A stretch of DNA of 64,000 nt, taken from Polytrichum commune. Taxonomy: Eukaryota; Streptophyta; Polytrichopsida; Polytrichales; Polytrichaceae. Each line of letters opens with the position of its first letter. Positions within the stretch are counted from its first letter, which is position 1. Below are positions 23,001 through 34,645 of the stretch, piece after piece. The position numbers and the translations under genes were made by a program. The DNA is taken from positions 15,254,001 through 15,318,000 of the forward strand of contig OX485809.1 in NCBI GenBank assembly GCA_950295325.1. The letters run 5' to 3'. The notes beneath the pieces were generated by a model that was not told the DNA's origin, searched no databases, and was given only the letters and a program-made list of their open reading frames with translations.

Positions 23001-25240
23001 CAATTGATTTTTTGCATGGTTTTATAATTATGTGTGGGTGTAGCGGAATGCTTGAGTTGTATTTTAAGAATCCTCAACAGGTATTCTCTCATACCAACTA
23101 GCCATCATTACGTTCCCATCACATTCCCTACATTAAATTGAGCATACCAATTGGCTCATTTTAGTTGATAAGGCCATACCTACTTATAGATACAAATTCT
23201 CATTTTCTCGCGTGCACACACACATATATATACACACACACATATACATATACATTTTTTGTGTTTGTGCATGTGCACCTTATGTGTATTAGAATTCTTT
23301 ACTAATAGTTCACTATGTCCTTTATTTTTGGATCTTTAATTTTGAATTTTACATGGGTTATCTTACTTGATGACTTTCAGATACCTCATACTTTGTTTGC
23401 ATGTCATTTGGGAAATTTTGAAAGTGCAACCCCAAGATACAAACCCAATGCATCCCATGTTTCGTAAACATACATCACATGTGAGGGAATCTTTGCATTG
23501 CTCTGTTGGGTTTCACATTGCAATTCATGAACACTTTTGGATTGTGTTTCTTCATGACTGTTTCTTGCCCTCGCAAATTTAATTGCCCAATGAAGGGAAA
23601 TACATCAATTGTCAACTGCATTTGCACCAAAAAACAAGAACTTATGAACACCTCATTGCATCTCCAAAAGTAATTAGCCAAAAGAAGGAGCCTTGGGACT
23701 CCTTCACTACCATGTATGGTATACGGGTGTTATGCAATTATTTTCTTAATCAAACACCCTATAGTAGAACCACCTATTCCTTTTCAGGACCACATCGGGA
23801 ATCTGTAGGGTGTCATATTTCAATCAAGCTAGGACCAATTTCGGTAATTTCTTTTCATGAGTGGTTAAAATAAGTCTCCATGTTTCATTATTTCTAAGGG
23901 TTAGTTTTCATGTAGGCTGCTTCTTCCACTTATATCTAGTGGGTGAAGCAACCTACATGAAAACTAACCTTAAGTCTCCAACTTCGGTTATGGATCATTA
24001 GGGAATCGATAGTGCCTTAACACATGTCCCCAATTTTGAGTGCTAAAGTTAGGAGGAATTCGTCTCAAAATGAGCTGTTATGGCAAGCTCTAGACATTGG
24101 TAATGTGTTTGGGACAAACTTTTGGCTTCAAGAATTCATAATAATTTCAATTTAACGAATAAAATTATTGAAAAATTTGCAATCCTCTTGATTTCTATCT
24201 TCCAACACAGGAAAAGATTACAATGTCATGTACTTCTCCAAATTTGGCACAAAATCCCTTCAGTTATCGGTTATGGTTACCTCTGCTCTATATTTGATTG
24301 GTGTGTGATTAGGTGAGGATCAAAGAACAAACACCATATGTAAAGACACCTTCAAATTTTAATAACTACTCCAAACTTCAATAGTGAACACAATTGGGAA
24401 CACCTATGTATTCAATTAAGGAAACAACACACATGCACTTCCAATCACAATAACTAATTCATGTGAGATATGGATTTCAATCCGATATTTGCTGATGCTT
24501 CATTGTACATTTCCTAATGCAACGCAGGTTTTCTTGTGTAGATCTAATCGGTAGAAGTTGGAGTACATGGTAAATGAACCAAATAACAGCCACATATCCA
24601 CAAGATCCCTCTATGCTCATAACATGGCATTCCAAAAGTACCTTTGCAACAACAGTTTCATATCATGCATTTGCCACACTATCGATGTGAATCAGAAGTT
24701 TAGAACTTACAAATTGCACCCAGTCCCTGTTGTGATGGTGAACATTGGAAGCCTTTGTTCAGAGGGTGATATTCATGTCAGATGTAACAATGCTGTGATT
24801 AGCCTTCATTCTGTCGGATGAAGCCAATTCGAACCAGCCTCACTGAAATGATTTATGATGTCCCTTATTGCACTGAAGTGGAGCTCTTGCCAACTATCAG
24901 GACACTATTGCTCATGCTGCAAATAAATTCTTCTCCATTATCATGCCCAACTAGCCCTTGGAAGACTTGGATTTGGCACAACTTATTACAAAACCACCAT
25001 AAATACTGCCCCTTTTTTTCACGTATGATAGTCACATACACTCTGCCTGTGATGCACCAATAAAAAACTTCACCAGGGATAAAGGCGGCGCCTCACACTA
25101 TTTATACAATGGATGCAACCACACATCCTGGGAGACACTTTAAAAGCTGGGTAGCCTACCTACAAAGCCATTCTCCGCATTCTACACTTGAAAAGTTGTA
25201 AGAGAACAGAAGTCCTCAAGAGGACAAAATTGAGGCATAG
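23001..25240. other. Intergenic / 3' flank, with CA/TA microsatellite and hairpin
   Basis: A (CA/TA)n tract lies at about 23211-23255. Open frames at 24558-24821 and 24818-25063 look weakly protein-like but match nothing I recognise. The last few hundred bases before 25240 should include the 3' UTR of the minus-strand RING gene. Confidence 0.4.
23896..23974. repeat. Compact hairpin, arms about 35 bp
   Basis: GGTTAGTTTTCATGTAGGCT in the left arm pairs with its inverse in the right arm (CTACATGAAAACTAACC), leaving a loop of about 8 bases. It is small enough for a foldback MITE or a miRNA-type precursor, but no evidence of expression can be read from sequence. Confidence 0.7.
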
Positions 25241-28200
25241 CTAGCCTTGGCCTTCTCTGTTCTCCTGGTTGGAGGTGGTGTTTCTTTGCAACGAAATCCG
25301 ACAGATAGGGCAGCTAGAGTGGCTTAAAAACCACTCATCAATGCAGTTTACATGGAACACGTGTCTACACACAGGGATGCGACGGAGCAGCTGCGGGACA
25401 CTGTAATCCACCAGGCAAATTGGACACCTGCAGTGGGAACAGGAAGGAGAATCAGTTCTTCATAGATCCACAGATGGACCAGAGCTTGTAAGTAACTGAA
25501 TTAAATTTATTGAATTTATTGAATGAAAAAAATAAAGAATTAAAAAATCTGTCAAGCCAAATATCCAAGAAATGGAGCAGTAGTCGCACATGAGATGAGT
25601 GTGTGACATAGTTGATTAAAACAGGACACACCACTGGTATTTTTCATGGCTTAAATGCTAGGCTTCGAGGACTTGTCATGTATAAAGTGTGACAACTCGG
25701 ATCACACATTGCTTCAAGTACTATGGTGGATGTAGCTAGTTGACATTGCAACAGGGAGCAACCCAAATCCGGCCTGGTAAGCCTCAAAAGTTGGGATTTA
25801 TCATGTATATTGAGTCACTGTGTACGTGATCTATTCATTTCCACACTTTTGAAGCTAATTAGGTTCGATTTTCTAACCGATATAATTAGGATCATGCTCT
25901 CTAAACAGGCTTGAAAAAAACAAAAATTGAACTTTTTTAACATTTTTTAAACAAAAAAGCATGAACAGGTATTTTGTACTCTGGGTCGAAATAGGGACAC
26001 CTACCTTTATGACATCGGCCACAGTCCAATTCCCATAGCAAGGATTAGTCCTAAAGCTTAACCTTAAAACATAAATATATGGATAACCCTAAGATATGGG
26101 TGGCTTTGAAACCTGGTATCCTGAAGCAATCCCTCTCGGTAAGATAGCAGAGGATATGTGCTCACAATCCCTCTATCCATGCCACTCCTGTCCAGCACAA
26201 CCTGGAAGCACATGGCACTCAAAAAGTAGTGAATAGAAATATCCAACATGACTAGCAGTGTTAATAGTGGAATTCAATAGCATAAGTGTAGTCTTGGTTT
26301 TTGAAGTGAACATTCGCAAGAGCAAAGTATGTCAGTGTACCTCACTACCCTGAGTTGCCTCAAAGTCAAGTGGATGATCCCCTGTGCGTTCACCCCCACA
26401 TGTCATGTACCGTCTGGAAACAAGCAGTATGGCTAATACGACCAGGGAGGAGCAAATGGCCACCAATAGAATAACCCAGATCTTGAGTCCATTTACACGA
26501 CCACCTGGCAGTGCAAGAACACTTTATTAATACACATCTCAACATAAACATCGACTGCGTGAGTGATGGGTGTCAAGTTACCTCTCTTAGACACAAGGAT
26601 CTGTTTGTTACTTCAAGAAATATGAAAGAACTGGAGGACATAACAACACTCTCCTCTGGAAATGCTAAAAATATTTAAGTGGGACACTAGTGGCAGGAAG
26701 ATTTTGATGGAGATTCACTTACAAACTGCAAATCTAGAGATATGCCACAAATTCTGAGTGGGACTATAGTGACAGGAAGACCTCATTAAAGGTTAATCTA
26801 TCAATGATCAGTAATACAAACTGCAAATCTCCAGATCTGCTACAAATGCTAACAGGACAATATTGACAGGAAGACTTCAATGGAAGTTAACCCTACCAAT
26901 AATCAGTAATTCGAACTGCAGATCTCCTTGCACAGGATAATCCACATTGAACAAGGCCAATATCAGCTCCCCATCCGCGAGCGAGTCCGTATTGACATCA
27001 TAAGTATCTGACGCAGTGGCATTTAGAGATGTGTCGGTGAACTTGAGGTGGTTGTCTGTGAGTGTGGGGTAACCATTCTGCTTAGCCAGGAGAATTCCAT
27101 GACCCCCTGTGTGTACAAACTTCACAGACACGTTCTTCATGTTTGGCACATCACTGTTTCGAACGCTGAAGTAAGCCCAGTCACCTGGATGTAGCAGACC
27201 AGAGAACGAATTTCGAGGCTTTGCCGGCGAAAGTGCTGCCACAGTCAAAAAAACAACGCCAATAATTTTTAGAGCTATTTATAAGTTCCATCTGAAGCTG
27301 AAACAGATATGCACACAGAATCTTCAAGAAGAGAGGCCCCAGAAAAGAGATACAAGGGTGCTACCCTATGTTTGCCTTTAACGTCCAGACTAAGTCTACA
27401 AATTGCAGAACTATATAGCCATTAGAGTCATCCTTCTGGTCGGAGTTGGTTGTTTTGCATACAAAACCTGTTTGGTAGGTTATTGGTGCATTGCTTGGAG
27501 GTAGTATGGGAAAGAACATTCTGTATCGGTCATTGAGGGTCAAACTCATTATGGCATGCCAAGAGGTGTCAAAATGAGCTTGGCCTTCGATGAACTCAAA
27601 TAGGTTGCTCTTCGTTCAAATTCAAACACTACCTCCGACACGCACCACAAGTGGAAAGAACTTATTAATATTGTGGAACATCACAGGGGATGGACTCCTG
27701 ACAAAAAGTGACATTGAATTAAAGGATAACTCTAGTAATCCTAGATTTTTAGTACTGAGTCATTATTTTGTGAGAAGATCACAAATGCTGGAAACAGCAC
27801 CACAGTTGTTCCTAGTTGAGAGACTCACATCCTTCACAGTAGCTTCCTCCAAAGCCAGACTCACAACTACAGTTGCCATCTTCAGTGCATTTCCCATTAG
27901 GGTAAGAGCAATTCAAGGGGCACAATGCCACAGTCTTGAGGCTGGAGGGAGCAATAGATATAGAGAGATTGAAGTATGTATCCTCCTCCATGCAAGCATC
28001 ATTATTGTACACTCCAATGAAGTAATAGCCCCACCCAGTGCCGTAAATGTGATGGTGGCTGAGGCGATTCTGGAAACTTGTCACGTCTGCATACTTGTAG
28101 AAATCAATTTCTATAGGAAGATCGCCATCTCCTTTTGGCTTTAGGTAAAGAACAGGATCACCAAAGGACCTCGACATCTCCACCAATATGCGACTGTCAG

Positions 28201-29596
28201 GCTCGTCAACCTGAGAGACAATTTTCCCATTTATGAGTGTTTACATATTTGTCAAAAGGCGTCGTCAACCGCCTATGATGCCGTCACCACAATTTGCACA
28301 ATAGAATTTCTTCATGGTCTGGTGCCAATCGCACATCACAAGCAAAATAGAACTCGGCCTGATAGAACAGAAATGCAAAGAATGAAAAGGTGACTGACTT
28401 AATAATATTACCTTGAACTTGAAATACTTCCATTCCCCATAGCCAAGAGATATTTGATCGTGGACAAAGTAAAGTGCATGTCCTTGTCCTGGATTACCAG
28501 TTATAGATAAAACTTCCTCATCTGAGCAGGACAGAGATTAAGGTTAGGAAAGGGTAGTAAACCATTGAAACTGTAGATTCGTGACCCATAAAATCACAAT
28601 TTACATCAATTTTAGATTGCAGCTACCAAAATTAACTTGAATGAAACAACACATATTACCTCACATAAAAACATAAAAATAAAAGGAATCAGTAAGTGAC
28701 TTACGTATGTCGCAGGATCCATATGCAATGTCCCTGATGCATCGGCACGTGTTTGAGCTGACACATGGACCCGTGTCTGGATCACTGCAGCTCGGCTGGC
28801 ACCCATAAGTGTCTGCACCCAGAGCATTCATACAAACACAACCCCTTATAAAACACTTCTGGGGAAGTTTTCAAAATACCAGATAAGTTGGAGAAAACGT
28901 AGAGTTTGCAATTGAAACTAGTAGACAGGACATGCGAAAGGGTAACTTTGAAGAATTTCAAGGAAGTGTACCAGAGCACCATGCTTTGAGGAGGAACACT
29001 AAAGGGCCTCCTGTGCTGTAAACACTTGCATAAATGTCTGGTGCGGAGTCCTCACTCACGGCTAACGTGACGTTTAATAATGCGTAAGATTTGCCATCGA
29101 TAGAGTCTGCCACAGAAAAGGAGGGAGAAATTCAGCATTGCTACACTTTGCAGTAATATATGTTTCAATTTCGGCAATCGATTCCTCCCGAATATACAAA
29201 TACGTTTGTAAGAGAAGTTTTGCAGACAACACCAAATGCACAACAACATTCATGTGTTGTCGAATAGAAAATGTGGTCGAATTGGATGCTCACCACTGGA
29301 CACTGCCACGGTACCGTTGCTGATGGTGAAACTATCGTCATCAAAGACTGGCACAATTCCCTGCGTGTTAACTAGAAGTGCCCAGCTCGGCACTGTGCTG
29401 TTGGTGTCCGGGATTCGAACTTCCACAGTCAGAAAGGATGCGTTTGAATAATAACAGTAGCTAGGGTCGAGCTTGTAATGGTTGTAACCTCGGTCCCCAA
29501 TCTGGTCTTTTAGACAAGCATTATTCGCGTCCAACGTGCTTCTGACTGTAGCAGTGTTCACTAGGAGCGTCCCGAAGCACCCTGACCCCAGGAAAC
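25241..29596 (-). CDS. EGF-like / transmembrane / RING-H2 protein, probable E3 ligase
   Basis: Nine exons with consistent phases: 29596-29294, 29106-28972, 28812-28705, 28521-28412, 28210-27829, 27235-26897, 26504-26341, 26201-26113, 25427-25241 (stop TAG 25243-25241). They give about 604 residues without the missing first exon. Order: N-terminal ectodomain with NxS/T sites; EGF-like module 1 (CQPSCSDPDTGPC, then CRC and C; exon 3); a beta-rich stretch; EGF-like module 2 (CPLNCSYPNGKC then CSCESGFGGSYC; exon 5); a second ectodomain region (exon 6); a transmembrane helix (WVILLVAICSSLVVLAILLV) in exon 7; a cytosolic linker; a C-terminal RING-H2 finger (CPICLVDY, CRHVFHVNCIDEW, CPIC). All eight zinc ligands are present in C3H2C3 order. 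The RING implies ubiquitin transfer from an E2; the EGF modules suggest an extracellular or luminal ligand. The signal-peptide exon lies upstream of 29596 and was not found. Confidence 0.85.
27423..27734. mobile_element. Diverged member of the palindrome/foldback MITE family, intronic
   Basis: This lies inside the intron between 27828 and 27236 of the RING gene. It starts TAGAGTCATCCTT and ends TTAAAGGATAACTCTA, and shares GGAGTTGGTTGTTTTGCAT and TCATTATGGCATGCCAAGAG with the palindrome at 11980-12319. Here the arms have diverged, so the fold would be weaker. Confidence 0.75.
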
Positions 29597-30095
29597 CTAC
29601 ACAAAATTAAATTCGCCACCATGGATTAGGACCTCCAACAACAGCAGCACAAACAATTTACAAGATCCTGTGACAATAATACCTAGGATCCGGTCCCCAG
29701 TTGCCCTTGCCACTCTTTCCCTACGTTACCGCCAGCATCAACATGATTAAAACCCTAGCGCTGAAGACAATCGAGACCAGATTAAGTCCAACTTGGTCCC
29801 TTCAGAGGGTTTGCGACGACGGCCGACCTAAATGCAGAGAGAATGATGTGCACCACACTGCTACAAAGACGTCAATGTAGGTCTCCGCGCTATGAGGTGA
29901 ACTCTCAATCCATCACGCCCTTGACACAGAACGTCAACGCTTACATTGTTGCCGCTCTCCAACTTTTGGGAGACTCGTCTCGAACTTAGACTCAACATAC
30001 AGCCGCGTTCACTCACAAAAGGAGAAACGAACTTACCGCCATAGTGCACAAGAAGAACCTCGGGAGAAACCTACTCCCAGGAAAAAGAAAACAAC
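29597..30095 (-). other. Probable first intron / 5' region of the RING gene
   Basis: The acceptor TTTGTGTAG precedes exon 29596. A strong donor-like ATGGCG|GTAAGT occurs on the minus strand at about 30034 and an ATGTTGATGCTGGCG|GTAACG at about 29730. Neither gives the one-base phase that the next exon needs, so the start exon is left open. Confidence 0.35.
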
Positions 30096-30475
30096 AACAA
30101 CCCAAGGTCGATTTCCTGACCACCATTTCCACATTGTCGATATCCTCGGTCACTTTCTCGAGGCCGGGACCAGGAGACCTCCCAACTCAACGCACAAACA
30201 ACAACAACAACAACAATTCCCGCCATGGCACACTGCACGAACCCTTGGACTTCCTCCCAAGAAAGAAAAAACAAGAAGCTAAGGTGCGAGCCTCGATTCC
30301 CTAACCACCACTTCCAAATTATTGACATCCTTTCACTTTTCCCGAGACCCCGGACCACGAGAACTCGCAACTCAACACATCTCAAAAAAACATTTCTCGC
30401 AACCCGGGGAAGGGAGGGGAGGGGAAACTCACAGAAAAACAACAAGCTGAGGGCGAGGCTCGATTTCATAACCAA
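30095..30475. repeat. Diverged tandem repeat upstream of the RING gene
   Basis: A segment with GGTCGATTTCCTGACCACCA ... TCTCGAGGCCGGGACCA ... CAACTCAACGCACA (about 30104-30195) recurs at about 30284-30380, and its first part again at about 30445-30475, with a period of about 180 bp. ORFs across it are not credible. It sits where the RING gene promoter or 5' UTR would be. Confidence 0.65.
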
Positions 30476-31110
30476 TCCCGCCGTCGCCTCCGTCGTAGCA
30501 CCCTTCTTCTTCTACTCCGCCTAGGCCCCACGGATCCCAACAGAACCCCGCCTGAAGCCCCGCCACACAACATCCACAACCCCCCCGCCCGCACAAACCC
30601 CCGACACCCCCTACCCCCGCAGACCACCGATCCTCTCCTCCTCCTCCGACTCCACACAAGTGGTAGTAATTCACGTGTCCAGGCTTAGAGTTGCGCACAC
30701 AGCAGCTAGCGGACGAGATCATCGGCTGCATCACCACGCGCTGGACGCGGGCAGTGAGCGGCATGGTGCAATGGTGAGGTAAGCAAGGTAGCTAGCAAGC
30801 TTGCTCGGAGAGCCGGCAGGGAGGCAGGCAGCAGGCAGGGAGGGAAGCTGGTCGCCCACCTGCAGCCTGCGCCAGCCCCAGCAGGGCGAAGGGTGGGGCG
30901 GGGATGGAGGATGGACGGCAGGGAGGCAGGGCGGAAGCAACCCGCAACGAGATTCTACCGTCCCCGAGTACAACCCTCCCCGAAGTCCCCGGGCACTCCA
31001 GGGAAGGAAGGATTTGGGAAGGGAAGGGAAGGGAAGGGAAGGGAATTGGAAGTAAGCTTATGGAAGGAAGGGAAGTTAGCCTCGTGATCCGATGCGGCCG
31101 TGCTGTGCCA
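30476..31110. other. GC-rich DNA with GGGAA minisatellite
   Basis: Strongly GC-rich, C/G-asymmetric sequence with GGCAG reiteration (about 30810-30930) and a (GGGAA)n run at 31016-31045. Several overlapping ORFs exist in many frames, as expected from GC-rich DNA; none is supported. Confidence 0.5.
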
Positions 31111-32105
31111 TGCGTCCTCACCTGCGCCTGCAACTCGGACTAGTCCCGACCTGGATTGATTGGGTGCTCCAACTTATAAGGTAGCCTGGCGCATTCTCAC
31201 CCGCCCGATCGCTGACGTCGCCACCCAGCCTTCGAAATTCGAATTCCCCCGGCCGCATCTTGCGCAACCCTTCCCTTCTCGAAATGGAGTAAGTACGTAC
31301 TGCCATTTACACCTGCAACTCGGCCTAGTCCCGACCTCGATTGGGTCCTCCAACTTACACCAGTCTGGAGCCTTCTCACCCGGCCCGCCCGATCGCCGAC
31401 TTCGCCACCCTGCACCCTGCCCTGCCTCGCCTTTGAATGCCCCCTGGCCCCATGTCACGCAACCTCCCTAACCTTCCCTTCTCGAAAAGGGGTGATTAGA
31501 TTATGTAGGATCCTCGTCATTTGCACCTGCTGCTTGGACTAGTCCCGACCGTCTCGATTGGGTGCTCGAAGTTAGTCTGGCGGCTTCTCACCCGCCCGAT
31601 CGATCGGTCGACGTGAACGTCGGGAGTGGCTCTGCCGCCTGCCTCGACTTCGACTACCCCGGGCCGCATCTCGCGCAACCTCCATAACCTCCCCTAACCC
31701 CCTTTCCTTCTCAATATTGATGGAGGAAGTACTACCATTTGCGGCTGAAACTCGGACTAGGTATTCCCGACCTCGATTCGGAACCCCAGCCTCGAATGCC
31801 CCCGGCCGCATTTCACGCAACCTCAGCCACTCACCTTCCCTTCTCGAGATGGAGTGATTAGTACTACCAGAAGAATCCTCGCAATTTGCAACTGCTGCTC
31901 GGACTAGTCCCGACCTCGATCAATCGGGTGCTCTAACTTACCTATTAGTCTGGCGGCTTATCGCCCACCCGATGGATAATCGCCGACTTCGCCTTCAAAT
32001 GCCCCGGCCGGATCTCACGCAACCTCCTCCCTCACCCTCCCTGCCCCTCCTCGAAAAGGATGAAGTATTACTAGTCGAATCATCACAACGTGCACGCAAG
32101 CAGAC
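31110..32105. repeat. GC-rich tandem array, about five units of 140-220 bp
   Basis: The word CTCGGACTAGTCCCGACC (or close variants) occurs near 31134, 31319, 31534, 31752 and 31898. Each is followed at similar spacing by CTCACCCGCCCGATCG-like sequence, GGCCGCATCTCGCGCAACC and CCTTCCCTTCTCGA. Units are diverged with variable length. The core CGGACTAGTCCCG is itself palindromic. Confidence 0.8.
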
Positions 32106-32628
32106 CAATACTGTACCTGGACTGTACCAGGTGATCATGGTGTCGACATTCATCAGGCTCACCGGCTTCGACAATATTATAGCTCCGACTTCGTCAACGA
32201 TCGAGACGCGACAAGCCTACCAATCACCTTCACAATAGCATCGTTACAGTGATCGCTAGGTGGTGGGCTTGCTTGATCGACCTGTTGCCATATTGCATCA
32301 CGTTGCATGCATCCTGCACCTAGCGATTTAGGATTTAATCTATATTCAGTTCTATGTCATTTAATTGGCATGCCTTCTTGCCTCCCACATGATGACCATG
32401 AGGTGCTCCCCATCAGACCTGCCTCGCCGATAACATTGTGCAAGAGTACCTCTAGCCACATGATAGCATGTATTCCAATATTACCATGGCGCTCCGCACT
32501 CGATCAAGGCAGCAACCTGGACAGTCCAATCTACAACCGAGTTCCTGTTGATCGTGGTCCCGAATATTTTTCTCTACACCCTCGAATTGCTCCTATTACG
32601 TTGATCGAGCATCACTACACTCCCCAGA
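32106..32628. other. Intergenic, nothing recognised
   Basis: The plus-strand frame 32307-32648 runs into the next tandem array and has no recognisable content. Confidence 0.4.
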
Positions 32629-33145
32629 AAACTCACTCCGCACACTAACCGCCCAATCAAACATTCCACTTCCGAATCATCGTACGTGGTTGCCATCTCA
32701 GGGTTCCAAAGGAGGATCCCATCTTTTTGAGGGATTGTTTTATTAATGAATAAAAAATTACACTGCATGAATCTCTGCGTTGTCGAGTTGCATCTGATTG
32801 CGTTTCTTCGACACTCGCCAAGATTAAACTCACACCGAACCCCAAGCGTCCAATCAACTGTTCCACTCCCGATTCATCATGGTTGCCATCTGAAGGTTTC
32901 AAACGTATGACCCCACTTTTTCGAGAGAGTTCTATTTCATACTTTTTTTAATCAACGTTGCATGAATTTCTGCGTTGTCCAGTTGCATCTGGTTGCGTTT
33001 CTCCGACATTCCCCAAAATGAAACTCACACCGAACCCCCGGAGTAGAATCAACCGTTCCGCTCCCGAATCATCATGTTTGCCATCTCAAGGTTTCAACGA
33101 CAAGATCCCATCTTTTCGAGAGATTTTTCTTTGTTTTTCTTACGG
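32629..33145. repeat. About 196-bp tandem repeat, 2.6 copies
   Basis: Units start near 32629, 32826 and 33021 at AAACTCACACCGAACCC-type sequence and share TGCATGAATTTCTGCGTTGT and GATCCCATCTTTTCGAGAG. A further piece with the last motif appears at 34077-34105, beyond the R1 copy B insertion. Confidence 0.85.
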
Positions 33146-33162
33146 CGCGTTCAACCAATGAG

Positions 33163-34080
33163 CGAGGAGAACCGACCGCTAGTTACAGATGTACCGATGA
33201 GTTTGAGGAATAACCGGTTGAAGCTCAAGACTTAAGGAAAATCACCAATCATTTTAGAGGAATCTGTGGAATATACCTCAAATTAGTAAAGAAAACCAAA
33301 AGATCACAACATGTAATCGGTTGGACTTAAATTCAATTTCATTTCAAATCAAATCAATTTCACTTGGAAACATTGTATATTATTTAGCATTGTGCGTTCG
33401 TTCATGTGAACTCTAAGAATATAACCATGGGATGCCACAACTTAGTGCAATTAAGGGCCACTTCACACAAATGAGCCAAGAGCCATGACCATGAAATCGT
33501 GAGAGCCCAAAAGAAAATGTCCAAATGTTGTCCCAAGACACCTCCAAAGTCATGTAGTGTGGTCCCAGACCCTCAAGTGTAGAGTCATATGTGACCAGGC
33601 CCCCAATCAAATGCTATTTCAATGAATTTCTATTCATGCAGGTCCTCACACATGATAAAATAGAATAAATCAACGGTTGTGAGCGTTCAGAGTGCCATGG
33701 TCTCCTGGTTTTGTCTTAGGCCTTCCTCCAATAGATGGTTTTTGAAAATAATCCAAGTGACCATGAACACATTATCCATTCGATGCCATGTACACTTTAC
33801 ATCCATCTTGCATTCACATACTCTGTTGGTCCATCAACCGTAGTGTGAAGCGAACTTGACCGGCTCCGCCCTTTTCCACCAATGAGAGTGCTTGAAGTGT
33901 AATTGGTCACGGGCTCTCAGTCTCGTGTGTGAAGTGGCCCTAAGTCTCAATCTGCACTAGGTTGGGGCATCTCATGGTTATATTATGAGGGCCCACATGA
34001 ACGAACACACACTACTTATTAATGTTATAACTAGAATTTCGACCGATCATGCCCAAAAATCTACCGGGACACTGCTTTCA
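33163..34080 (+). repeat. Dispersed repeat R1, copy B, interrupted by a MITE
   Basis: R1 words GAGGAATCTGTGGAATATAC and ATCACAACATGTAATCGGTT lie at about 33260-33330. The R1 tail CGACCGATCATGCCCAAAAA is at about 34038, separated by the MITE at about 33372-34030. The TTTTCGAGAG-type segment of the 196-bp repeat occurs on both sides of copy B (about 33105 and 34095). Confidence 0.7.
33372..34030. mobile_element. MITE with about 110-bp imperfect TIRs, nested in R1
   Basis: The left arm (33372-33485) pairs with the right arm (33911-34030). Shared words in TIR sense include GTTCGTTCATGTG, AATATAACCATGGGATGCC and AGGGCCACTTCACAC. The interior is non-coding. The arm sequence GGGCCACTTCACAC resembles the terminus of the MITE at 35834-36331, so the two may be related. 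Confidence 0.8.
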
Positions 34081-34141
34081 ACAACATGATCCCATCTTCT
34101 CGAGAGACTCCTTGTCATTCATTTTTTTCAAGTCAACATTA

Positions 34142-34434
34142 GGGGTTGTCACACCTCCTCGGAGAATGGAGAATGAGGAAAAAGAGGAGCCAATAGGATA
34201 GCTTCTCCATGGAGAAAGGTGTGACACCCCTTTGTGGCCCGTGGAGAATGGAGAATGGGAATTACCATTGCCGCCCGCATGTGGTAAGAATTTGTGCTCT
34301 ATTCACACGCTCAGAAATCAACTAAAGCCCCGCCGCAACAAAAAGAAGCGACCCCAAGTGAAAAACAGTAAAACCTTCGCACAAGAAGTTTTCTCCATTC
34401 TCCAAGAATGGGAAGAAAGAGGTGTGACAACCCC
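34142..34434. mobile_element. TA-flanked MITE, about 293 bp
   Basis: TIRs GGGGTTGTCACACCTC and its inverse, with inner GGAGAATGGAGAA also inverted. TA lies on each side (34140-34141 and 34435-34436). An internal extra copy of GGTGTGACACCCC lies at about 34217. Non-coding. Tc1/mariner (Stowaway-like) by the TA boundary. Confidence 0.78.
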
Positions 34435-34492
34435 TATTTGTATAAATCATATTTGAAGTCAGATAAATCCAGTGGTCGGGGGGATTTTAGGG

Positions 34493-34645
34493 CATAATCG
34501 GTTGATATCCTAGCGTTTGCAAGCCCAACCGGTTACATGTTGACATCCTTCGGTTTTCCTTTGTTAAATTGGGGTATATTCTGTAAATTCCTCTAAAATG
34601 ATCGGTAATTTTCCTGCAGTCTTGAGCTTCAACCGGCTATTGGCT
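34493..34645 (-). repeat. Dispersed repeat R1, copy C (inverted)
   Basis: Read on the minus strand it has TCATTTTAGAGGAATTTAC, AACATGTAACCGGTTGG and CCGATTATGCCC in the same order as copies A, B and D. Confidence 0.75.

Noticed and set aside
24558-25063. Possible copia RNase H fragment (EYMVNEPNNSHIST)
   Set aside because: Only a weak resemblance; the expected downstream RNase H motifs are missing and the region is probably unrelated.
30225-30475. Signal peptide exon MAGIVVVVVVCALSW on the minus strand for the RING gene
   Set aside because: The valine run is simply a GTT microsatellite, and the following donor is weak and in the wrong phase for exon 29596-29294.
30731-31471. Many overlapping ORFs in GC-rich DNA
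   Set aside because: Stop codons are rare by chance in GC-rich tandem repeats; no frame is favoured and none shows motifs.
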